This document shows positions 57,677 to 64,000 of a stretch of DNA of 64,000 nucleotides, piece by piece (positions within the stretch are counted from its first letter, which is position 1; each line of letters opens with the position of its first letter). The notes beneath the pieces are model-generated. The model worked only from the letters and a program-made list of their open reading frames with translations, ran no database searches and was not told the origin of the DNA. The position numbers and the translations under genes were made by a program. This DNA is from an uncultured Prevotella sp. (GTDB taxonomy: Bacteria > Bacteroidota > Bacteroidia > Bacteroidales > Bacteroidaceae), in the NCBI GenBank assembly GCA_946614435.1, contig CAMOGW010000002.1, forward strand, positions 124,001 through 188,000, written 5' to 3'.

Positions 57677-57913
57677 CTAATATTTTTTTATTGCGAAATA
57701 ATATAAGAGTCCACCTAATGTAATAAGACAAATGACAATGATTAATCCTACACCAAAGACAAATCCTTTGTTAATGTCCATATCCATGATACTGCCTAAA
57801 ATGACACCGGCAAAGACTAGTTTTGCTATGTCAAGTACAAATCTGCTGGCTTCTTTATATGCCTCTTTGCGTTCCGCATCAGTAATGCGTTCTCGCTTTT
57901 TCCTTTGATTCAT
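57677..57913 (-). CDS. Small two-helix membrane protein (DUF6722-like)
   Basis: The 78-residue product has a charged start (MNQRKKRERITDAERKEAYK) and two membrane helices (about 31-46, AKLVFAGVILGSIMDM, and about 50-75, FGVGLIIVICLITLGGLLYY). It resembles the DUF6722 group from Bacteroidales. It is the first gene of an operon with the 36-residue protein, ilvE, the DUF975-type gene and trmB. The -7 box ends only 4 bases before its ATG. Confidence 0.65.
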   Translation of the reverse strand: MNQRKKRERITDAERKEAYKEASRFVLDIAKLVFAGVILGSIMDMDINKGFVFGVGLIIVICLITLGGLLYYFAIKKY

Positions 57914-57917
57914 ACGG

Positions 57918-57949
57918 CAAAAATAACAGTTTTCTATGAAATAGCCAAA
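57918..57949 (-). promoter_or_regulatory. Promoter of the small-protein/ilvE operon
   Basis: On the minus strand TTTG (57946-57949), exactly 20 bases, TATTTTTG (57918-57925). The predicted start, at about 57911, coincides with the ATG (57913-57911). Confidence 0.65.
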
Positions 57950-57961
57950 TTTTCAGCTCCT

Positions 57962-58144
57962 TTATTCGTCTTTTGCCAGAATCTTCTTGATTTCCTCATC
58001 GGTCTTAGTCAGTTTGTCGCGGCAAAGCTGAATGAGTTGCTGGGCTTTCTTCAGTTGCTCCGTCAGCTCGTCGATGTTGTATTCGCCTTGTTCCATTTTT
58101 CGGACAATGGCCTCCAGTTGGTTGAGTGCTTCTTCGTATTTCAT
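57962..58144 (-). CDS. xseB: Exodeoxyribonuclease VII small subunit
   Basis: XseB partners with XseA in the nuclease that degrades single-stranded DNA. The 60-residue helical protein (YEEALNQLEAIVRKMEQGEY then NIDELTEQLKKAQQLIQLCR) is a clear family member and overlaps the xseA stop by 4 bp (ATGA). Confidence 0.95.
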   Translation of the reverse strand: MKYEEALNQLEAIVRKMEQGEYNIDELTEQLKKAQQLIQLCRDKLTKTDEEIKKILAKDE

Positions 58145-59370
58145 TTTACTACTGATTTGATGGTTCCTTCGGATAATCGGGTCTCTATTTCATCGCCTGA
58201 CTGCAACGCTGCGGCATTGCGGACGGCCTTTCCGTTGAGCGTGGTGATGCTGTAGCCGCGCCTCAGCAGGAGTTGCGGGTCGAGCGATGCCACGCGCTGA
58301 CCTAACAGCTCCAGGCGATGACGATGGACCTCTAAGAGATGGGGAATGAGCGGCAAGAGCCGGGTGCGAAGCAGGGCGATGCGGTTCTGCGCCATGTCAA
58401 CGTGGCGCATGGTGGCCGTGGCCAGCCGCTGTTCATACTGGCTGAGCCGTGCTTCGCTCCGTGTCCTGGCTAAAGAGAACAGGGTGGGGATGCGCTCGGC
58501 AAGAGCGGTGAGGCGGTTGAGCACTTGCTGCGCGTGGTCAATGAGCAGCGCGGCTGCGGCGGTGGGCGTCTTTACACGCTGGAACGACACCATGTCGAGC
58601 ACACTCTCGTCGCGGTCGTGTCCTATGCCCGTGATGATGGGCAAGGGAAACTGTGCCACGTTCTCGGCCAAGGGCAGCGTGTCGAAGCCCGACATGTCGC
58701 TGGTGGCACCGCCGCCTCGGATGATGACCACGCAGTCGAACGCATCGGGTTGCCCGTAGATGGCATTGAGCGCGCTGATGATGCTCTCCTCAATCTGTTC
58801 GCCCTGCATGACAGCAGGGAAGAGCGTAGTGCAAAAGGCAAACGGACTCTCGCTGAGCTGTTGACAGAAGTCGCCATAGCCAGCTGCCGTCTGGCTGGAG
58901 ATGACGGCGATGCGCAGACAGAACAAGGGCAGCGACAGCTCGCGCTGCAGGTCGAACACCCCTTCGCGCTTCAGCTGGGCAATGACCTCCTGACGGCGGC
59001 GGGCCATGTCGCCCAAGGTGTAGTTGGGGTCGATGTCAGTCACAATCCAAGAAAAGCCGAATGCCTCATGGAACTGGGCATAGACCTTCAGGCGAACTTT
59101 CATGCCGGGATGCAACCGCTCTCCCGTAACGCGCTCGAAATGAGGCTGGATGATGGCCCATGCCGAGCGCCAGCATTTGGCCGAGGAACGGGCAATGGGG
59201 GTGTTGGAAAGCTCCTCTTTCTGAATGAGCTCCATGTAACAGTGACCGCGTGACTCGCGTGCCTCAGAGAGTTCGGCCTCTACCCAGTATTCGTGGGACA
59301 GCTCCGTCTCAATGGCTTCGCGAACCAAGGCGTTCAGCTCATATAGTGTGAAGGTCTGCATACGGTTCAT
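58141..59370 (-). CDS. xseA: Exodeoxyribonuclease VII large subunit
   Basis: The product of about 409 residues starts at MNRMQTFTLYELNALVREAI (59370), overlapping the subtilase stop by 4 bp. It has the OB fold (about 10-110), the catalytic core with VISSQTAAGYGDF, VVIIRGGGATSDMSGFD and IGHDRDESVLDMV, and a helical coil region. Length is near the family norm. Confidence 0.94.
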   Translation of the reverse strand: MNRMQTFTLYELNALVREAIETELSHEYWVEAELSEARESRGHCYMELIQKEELSNTPIARSSAKCWRSAWAIIQPHFERVTGERLHPGMKVRLKVYAQFHEAFGFSWIVTDIDPNYTLGDMARRRQEVIAQLKREGVFDLQRELSLPLFCLRIAVISSQTAAGYGDFCQQLSESPFAFCTTLFPAVMQGEQIEESIISALNAIYGQPDAFDCVVIIRGGGATSDMSGFDTLPLAENVAQFPLPIITGIGHDRDESVLDMVSFQRVKTPTAAAALLIDHAQQVLNRLTALAERIPTLFSLARTRSEARLSQYEQRLATATMRHVDMAQNRIALLRTRLLPLIPHLLEVHRHRLELLGQRVASLDPQLLLRRGYSITTLNGKAVRNAAALQSGDEIETRLSEGTIKSVVK

Positions 59371-60824
59371 TCGTTCTTGTCTTTTCTCTTCTCGTCTGAA
59401 TAAGCCTCCCAGAAATTGGGAATGCCATAGCCGTAGATGTTGTTCGGGGTGGAGTAGTGTGAGGCGCTGTGGCGCACCATGTCGATAATCTCTAAAGCCG
59501 TCTTGTGGCGCAGTCCCTGCCACAGGCAGGCAACCAGTCCGGTGACGATGGGAGTGGAAAACGAGGTGCCCATGTCGTGAACGAGCATGCCGCGCCCCGA
59601 GATGAGCGCCGTGCCATTGCCCATCGCTACGATGTCGGGCTTCACCCGACCGTCCTGAGTGGGCCCTACGCTGGAGAAAGCCGCGTTGCGCCCCTTCTGG
59701 TCGATGGCTCCGATGGTCAGAATGTCGAAGGCATCAGCCGGGACGGTGATCTTCTTCCATGTGCCCATGCCCGAGTTGCCGGCAGAGTTGCAGAGCACGA
59801 TGCCCTTGCGTGCCATCATCGAAGCCGTGCGCGAGATGAGTGCCGTCTTTCCGTCGAGGTCGTTCAGCTCGTAGCTACGGAAGGGCGCATCGTAGGTGTT
59901 GTAGCCGAGCGACGAGTTCACGACATCGACCCCTACGGAATCGGCAAACTCGACAGCCATCGCCCAATAGTCTTCCTCAATGGGCATCTCGGTCTCGGGG
60001 TCTTCGCACTTCAGGAGCCAGAACTTCGCATCGGGCGCGGTGCCCACCATCACCTCCTCAGATTCGGCAGCCAAGGCAGAGAAGACGCGCGTGCCGTGGT
60101 CGATGCCACTGAAGAAATCCTCTTCGGCATAGTGCTTGCGGAGCTTATGGATGGCAATGAAATCGCGTGTGCCTTCGATATCGGTGTGTGAAAAACAGGA
60201 AAGACGGTTGGCATTCAAGAACCCACCGTCGAGAATGGCAATCGTCATGCCGTTGCCGCGCAGGTTCTTCTCATACAAAAGGTCGCCCCCAACCATCTCC
60301 ATCTGCACGCGAGCCATGCCTAAAGGATCGCCTCGCAGCGAGTCCCATCGGTTGTAGTGGTCGCGATAGTTGGCGTATGGGCGGTTGGAAAGCTCGTCGA
60401 TGCTGTCGGGCGAGGCAAACACCATGCGTGCCTCCTTCACACAAGTCTGCTGAGACAGACGGTTGAGCAGGGCGGTGTCTGCAGAACTGACAAGGATGGT
60501 ATTGTTCCAACGGCTGGTGCCTAACACCTTGGCCCCCTTTACGCGGAACCGCTTGATGACCGATTCAGGAACGGGCAAGTCGGTGGAGTCAACCTTCAGC
60601 CCCTGACGGCGACGGCGCTCCACACTCTGATGAGACAAGAAATGGGTAGGGCGGTCTAATGAATAGGAACTGCCCTGCTTGTCACATAAATAATAACGGT
60701 ATGCAAAGACTTTCGGTCCGGGATATTTGACCTTGGCACCTGTCGTGGCGCAGACGGCAAAAAGAAGCGTCAGACAGGCAAGTATTCTGTTCATCAATGG
60801 TGAATCAAGTTTCATCGTTTTCAA
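59367..60824 (-). CDS. Secreted S8 subtilisin-like serine protease
   Basis: The 485-residue exported protease carries the catalytic triad in order: Asp in IAILDGGFLN (about residue 198), His in GIDHGTRVFSALA (about 241) and Ser in MGTSFSTPIVTG (about 427), with the oxyanion Asn in LCNSAGNSG. The N-terminal region contains SVERRRRQGLKVDSTDLPV, as in Bacteroidales subtilases. The start could be 60824 or the Met at 60794 nearer the hydrophobic signal. The gene drives the xseA/xseB operon through an ATGA overlap. Confidence 0.93.
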   Translation of the reverse strand: MKTMKLDSPLMNRILACLTLLFAVCATTGAKVKYPGPKVFAYRYYLCDKQGSSYSLDRPTHFLSHQSVERRRRQGLKVDSTDLPVPESVIKRFRVKGAKVLGTSRWNNTILVSSADTALLNRLSQQTCVKEARMVFASPDSIDELSNRPYANYRDHYNRWDSLRGDPLGMARVQMEMVGGDLLYEKNLRGNGMTIAILDGGFLNANRLSCFSHTDIEGTRDFIAIHKLRKHYAEEDFFSGIDHGTRVFSALAAESEEVMVGTAPDAKFWLLKCEDPETEMPIEEDYWAMAVEFADSVGVDVVNSSLGYNTYDAPFRSYELNDLDGKTALISRTASMMARKGIVLCNSAGNSGMGTWKKITVPADAFDILTIGAIDQKGRNAAFSSVGPTQDGRVKPDIVAMGNGTALISGRGMLVHDMGTSFSTPIVTGLVACLWQGLRHKTALEIIDMVRHSASHYSTPNNIYGYGIPNFWEAYSDEKRKDKNE

Positions 60825-60857
60825 TTATTGGATTTCAACATGTTGCCAATGCAAAGA

Positions 60858-60889
60858 CAAAAGTACGCTTTTTTCCCTAAATGACCAAA
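60858..60889 (-). promoter_or_regulatory. Promoter of the subtilase-xseAB operon
   Basis: On the minus strand TTTG (60886-60889), exactly 20 bases, TACTTTTG (60858-60865). The predicted start is near 60851. Confidence 0.75.
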
Positions 60890-60924
60890 TTTTTCCTGTC
60901 TCTACGACGAGAATTGACATTCTT

Positions 60925-60956
60925 TTTGGTGGAATCGGGAAAAAAGCGTAACTTTG
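60925..60956 (+). promoter_or_regulatory. Promoter of the MATE gene, giving a nearly leaderless mRNA
   Basis: TTTG (60925-60928), exactly 20 bases, TAACTTTG (60949-60956). The predicted start is within about 2 nt of the ATG at 60965. Confidence 0.72.
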
Positions 60957-60964
60957 CACGTGAT

Positions 60965-62323
60965 ATGAGTCAGAAGAACCAAGCGGCATTGGAACTGGGA
61001 ACCCAACCGGTGGGCGCACTACTTTGGCAGTATGCTTTGCCTGCCATGGTGGCGATGGTGGCTTCGAGCCTTTATAACATCATCGACCGCTCGGTCATAG
61101 GACAAGTGGTGGGGCCGGAGGCGATTGCCGGTCTGGGCATTACCTTCCCCTTCATGAACCTGAGCGGAGCCTTCGGCGCTGCCGTCGGCATTGGCGCTTC
61201 TACCTGCATCAGCGTGAAGCTTGGACAGCGCGACTATGAGACAGCCGAGCACTTGCTGGGCAACACCGTCACGCTCAATCTGATCGTGGGCTTCTCGTTC
61301 ATGCTGGTATGTCTCGTGTTCCTCGACCCCATCTTGCGCTTCTTTGGAGCAAGCGACGTGACCTTGCCCTACGCACGCGAGTTTATGGAGGTCATTCTGG
61401 CAGGAAACATGATTACCCACATGTATTTCGGTATGAATGCCGTGTTGCGAGCGGCTGGCAAACCGCGTCATGCCATGTATGCAACCCTGTTCACGGTGGG
61501 ATGCAACGTGGTGCTGGTCATCGCCTTCGTGTGGTGGTTCCGCTGGGGCATTCGCGGTGCAGCCCTGGCTACGGTCACCTCGCAGACACTGGCCCTTTGC
61601 TGGCAGATGTGGGTGTTCTCCGACAAGAAAGAACTGCTGCACCTGAGAAAAGGCATCTACAAACTGAAAGCCGACTTGGTGAAAAACATCATCGCAATCG
61701 GAATCTCACCCTTCTTGATGAACGCCACCTCCTGCATCATCGTCATCTTCATGAACAACCAGTTCGTGCGCTATGGCGGCGACATGACCGTGGGTGCTTA
61801 CTCTATAGCCAACTCGGTGGTGATGATGTTCTTCATGTTTGTCATTGGCGTTACACAGGGCATGCAGCCCATCGTGGGCTATAACTATGGTGCACGGAAA
61901 TATGACCGCATGCTGCGCTGCCTCTGGATCGCAATAGCCGTGGGGACAGGCATCTTGCTGTTCGGCTGGCTGCTTTGCATGTTGTTCTCATGGCAGATTG
62001 CCCGTATCTTCACCACCGATCCTACGTTGCTTACCCTTTCGGCACGAGGCATACGTATCGACATGCTGGTGTTCTTCGTAGTGGCCTCGCAGGCCGTCAT
62101 CACCAATTTCTTCCAATGCATCGGCAAGGTGAAGATCAGCATCTTCCTCTCGCTCTCCCGACAGCTGTTCATGCTGCTGCCCCTGGCCTACGTGCTCCCT
62201 TTCTACTGGGGGCTCGACGGCGTGTGGTACTCCATGCCCACGAGCGACTTCATGGCATTCCTCATGACCATTCCGTTCCTGCTCTGGTATATCAGAAAAT
62301 TCAAGACCTATGATGGAAAATAA
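60965..62323 (+). CDS. MATE-family efflux transporter
   Basis: The 452-residue product (start MSQKNQAALELGTQPVGALL) has 12 membrane helices in two homologous halves, with WQYALPAMVAMVASSLYNII, GASTCISVKLGQRDYETAEH and GMQPIVGYNYGARKYDRMLR, typical of the DinF/NorM-like MATE group. It exports cationic compounds in exchange for sodium or protons. The longer open frame upstream runs through the promoter and is not used. Its end overlaps the next gene by 14 bp. Confidence 0.92.
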   Translation: MSQKNQAALELGTQPVGALLWQYALPAMVAMVASSLYNIIDRSVIGQVVGPEAIAGLGITFPFMNLSGAFGAAVGIGASTCISVKLGQRDYETAEHLLGNTVTLNLIVGFSFMLVCLVFLDPILRFFGASDVTLPYAREFMEVILAGNMITHMYFGMNAVLRAAGKPRHAMYATLFTVGCNVVLVIAFVWWFRWGIRGAALATVTSQTLALCWQMWVFSDKKELLHLRKGIYKLKADLVKNIIAIGISPFLMNATSCIIVIFMNNQFVRYGGDMTVGAYSIANSVVMMFFMFVIGVTQGMQPIVGYNYGARKYDRMLRCLWIAIAVGTGILLFGWLLCMLFSWQIARIFTTDPTLLTLSARGIRIDMLVFFVVASQAVITNFFQCIGKVKISIFLSLSRQLFMLLPLAYVLPFYWGLDGVWYSMPTSDFMAFLMTIPFLLWYIRKFKTYDGK

Positions 62324-62936
62324 GCATATCATTATCAATGTGGGCCGACAGCTCGGCTCTGGCGGGCACGACATCGGGCGCATGTTGGCTATGGACTTCG
62401 GTGCCACTTACTATGATAAGGAACTGCTGAACCTGGCCGCGCAAGAGAGCGGATTCTCGAAAGAGATATTCGAGCGCAACGATGAGCGGAAAGGATTCCT
62501 GCGCTCTTTCCTTCATCTGCCATACGGCAATGGCGGCTCAGCCAATTTCTATCAGAACAACTTCTCGCAAGAGGGACTGTTCAAGTTTCAGAGCGATGCC
62601 ATCCGAAAGGCAGCTCAGGAGGGCTCGTGCGTGTTCTTAGGCCGTTGTGCCGACTATGTGCTGCGCGATTTCGACAATGTGGTCAACATCTTTGTGACGG
62701 CCTCACTCGACTTCCGTGTCAGCAACGTGGCTAACAAACAGAACGTGACGAGCGAAGAAGCGAGAAAGATTATTGAACACGGAGACAAAGAACGCGCCAA
62801 CTATTATAACTACTACACGGGCAAGCAATGGGGACATGCCACCAGCTATGACCTCTGTGTTGACGCATCGGTGCTGGGACTGGAAGAGACAGAGAAATAC
62901 ATCTCGGACTTTGTGCGTAAGAAGTTTAAGTTGTAG
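62310..62936 (+). CDS. Cytidylate kinase-like protein
   Basis: The 208-residue protein belongs to the Cytidylate_kin2 group: IIINVGRQLGSGGHDIGRML carries a modified P-loop, followed by FGATYYDKELLNLAAQESGF, GSCVFLGRCADYVLRD, and VTSEEARKIIEHGDKERANY. True cytidylate kinases make CDP from CMP; the role of this family is less clear. It overlaps the MATE gene and probably shares its transcript. Confidence 0.85.
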   Translation: MMENKHIIINVGRQLGSGGHDIGRMLAMDFGATYYDKELLNLAAQESGFSKEIFERNDERKGFLRSFLHLPYGNGGSANFYQNNFSQEGLFKFQSDAIRKAAQEGSCVFLGRCADYVLRDFDNVVNIFVTASLDFRVSNVANKQNVTSEEARKIIEHGDKERANYYNYYTGKQWGHATSYDLCVDASVLGLEETEKYISDFVRKKFKL

Positions 62937-62963
62937 CAAGTCTTTTATAATAAATAAGGAAGC

Positions 62964-63461
62964 ATGAAGAAAATAGGCATCATCAGTGACACTCATTCCT
63001 ACTGGGACCCTAAATATCTGCACTATTTCGAGCCTTGCGATGAAATATGGCATGCAGGCGACATCGGCTCGGTAGAAGTGGCTGAGAAACTGGCTGCCTT
63101 CCGCCCTTTGCGTGCAGTGTGCGGTAATTGTGACGGTGGCGACCTGCGGCTGATGTTCAAGGAACTGAACCGATTTAAGTGTGAGGATGTTGACGTGCTC
63201 ATCAAGCATATAGGCGGTTATCCCGGCAACTATGACCCCTCAGTGCGCCGACTGCTCTATAGCTCGCCCCCACAGCTCTTCGTTGCCGGTCACTCTCACA
63301 TACTGAAGGTGCAGTTCGACAAAACGCTCAATATGCTGCACATCAATCCCGGGGCGGCAGGCATGCAGGGATGGCACAAGGAACGGACACTGATAAGATT
63401 GACCATCGAAGGCAATAAATTCACGGATTGTGAAGTTATAACATTAGGAGATTATAAATAA
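62964..63461 (+). CDS. YfcE/MJ0936-type metallophosphoesterase
   Basis: The 165-residue protein shows the calcineurin-like metal sites: GIISDTHSYWDP, WHAGDIGS, GNCDGGD (usually GNHD; the C is common in this subfamily) and VAGHSHILK. Such small phosphodiesterases hydrolyse phosphodiester substrates; the physiological one is unknown. It is 28 bp after the kinase-like gene. Confidence 0.9.
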   Translation: MKKIGIISDTHSYWDPKYLHYFEPCDEIWHAGDIGSVEVAEKLAAFRPLRAVCGNCDGGDLRLMFKELNRFKCEDVDVLIKHIGGYPGNYDPSVRRLLYSSPPQLFVAGHSHILKVQFDKTLNMLHINPGAAGMQGWHKERTLIRLTIEGNKFTDCEVITLGDYK

Positions 63462-63477
63462 AAATATATATAGGAGT

Positions 63478-64000
63478 ATGAAACGTACAATCGTAATTAC
63501 TGGCGGTGCAGGCTTTATTGGTAGCCATGTGGTGCGCCTTTTCGTAAACAAGTATCCTGAATATCACATCATCAACCTTGACAAGTTGACATACGCTGGC
63601 AACCTGGCTAACCTTAAAGATGTGGAGAACAAGCCCAACTACGAGTTCGTGAAGATGGATATTTGCGACTTCGATGCTTTCTACAAGCTGATGCAGGACA
63701 AGAAGGTCGATGGTATCATCCATCTGGCTGCCGAGAGCCATGTAGATCGCTCCATCAAGGATCCTTTCACGTTTGCTAAGACCAACGTGATGGGTACGCT
63801 CTCGCTGCTGCAGGCTGCCAAGCTGTACTGGGAGAGTCTGCCGGAGAAGTATGAGGGCAAGCGCTTCTATCACATCTCGACCGACGAGGTGTATGGCGCA
63901 CTGGAACTCACACACCCCGAGGGCATAGAGCCTCCGTTTACCACAACGGCTTCTTCAGCCGAGCATCATCTGGCCTATGGTGACAAGTTCTTCTTGGAGA
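63478..64000 (+). CDS. rfbB: dTDP-glucose 4,6-dehydratase (partial)
   Basis: RfbB makes dTDP-4-keto-6-deoxyglucose, the second step of dTDP-rhamnose synthesis. The frame from the ATG at 63478 (preceded by TAGGAG) continues out of the window, about 174 residues. The NAD-binding motif GGAGFIGSHVV, the family signature NLDKLTYAGNLANL, HLAAESHVDRSI and ISTDEVYGAL (catalytic Asp-Glu) are clear. Confidence 0.93.
   Translation, partial: MKRTIVITGGAGFIGSHVVRLFVNKYPEYHIINLDKLTYAGNLANLKDVENKPNYEFVKMDICDFDAFYKLMQDKKVDGIIHLAAESHVDRSIKDPFTFAKTNVMGTLSLLQAAKLYWESLPEKYEGKRFYHISTDEVYGALELTHPEGIEPPFTTTASSAEHHLAYGDKFFLE

Noticed and set aside
57677..57913. Toxin-antitoxin pair with the 36-residue protein
   Set aside because: Two small membrane proteins in tandem could suggest this, but both resemble simple membrane proteins and precede a housekeeping gene.

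Overview
This window reads as a chromosomal piece of a Bacteroidales genome, most likely Prevotellaceae (Prevotella or a close genus). The evidence is a SusC/SusD pair, an AlkD, DUF4298, DUF4302 and DUF4492 repertoire, secreted proteins with Prevotella-like C-terminal tails, and promoters of the Bacteroidota type. Eight promoters fit TTTG, exactly 20 bases, then TAnnTTTG. All identifications come from reading the sequence by eye; no database search was run.

Layout. 1-2913 (minus): lpxK (cut by the window edge) and sppA. 3353-10626 (plus): a sugar-degradation and salvage run with a GH28 pectinase-like enzyme, a large GH2 enzyme, a fused GHMP sugar kinase/nucleotidyltransferase and a PheC-like lipoprotein. 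10668-13407: DUF4298, AlkD and an AlbA_2-type protein in a tightly coupled operon. 13700-16065: an AT-rich 2.4-kb island at the 3' end of tRNA-Lys. It is bounded by a 22-bp direct repeat of the tRNA end and carries a LexA/CI-like S24 repressor, an XRE regulator, two small unknown genes, an excisionase-like HTH protein and a phased repeat array, but no integrase. 16193-18499: tdk, rsmI and a coiled-coil lipoprotein. 18587-28307 (minus): SusC, SusD, a zinc peptidase lipoprotein, a DUF4302 lipoprotein and a secreted protein. 28308-31056: a repeat-rich non-coding stretch, an orphan tyrosine recombinase, a broken secreted-protein gene and a single-domain response regulator. 31235-39728: GH51 arabinofuranosidase, topB, a decayed GH127-like gene, a porin and a sodium/solute symporter. 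39899-42417: a Sel1 gene and its broken copy around an AT-rich lipoprotein gene. 42480-45712: cydB, cydA and DUF4492 (microaerobic respiration). 45983-51951: a coiled-coil membrane protein, then a TolC/HlyD/two-permease exporter without an ATPase. 51956-53014: complex repeats. 53048-64000: mrp, a PhoN-like phosphatase, trmB, a DUF975-type gene, ilvE, two small membrane proteins, the xseB/xseA/subtilase operon, a MATE transporter, a cytidylate-kinase-like gene, a phosphoesterase and the start of rfbB.

The most unusual content is non-coding. (1) The integrase-less tRNA-Lys mini-island has attachment-site and arm-site architecture. (2) Three copies of a palindromic MITE-like element (29085, 40685, 42288) keep their stems by paired changes; one copy is a 58-bp perfect palindrome. 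(3) Several families of degenerate 7-, 8- and 9-bp tandem repeats occur between genes and also as in-frame inserts inside trmB, cydB, topB and a GH127 remnant. (4) An 851-bp gene-free element has nested terminal inverted repeats and two 240-bp internal units.
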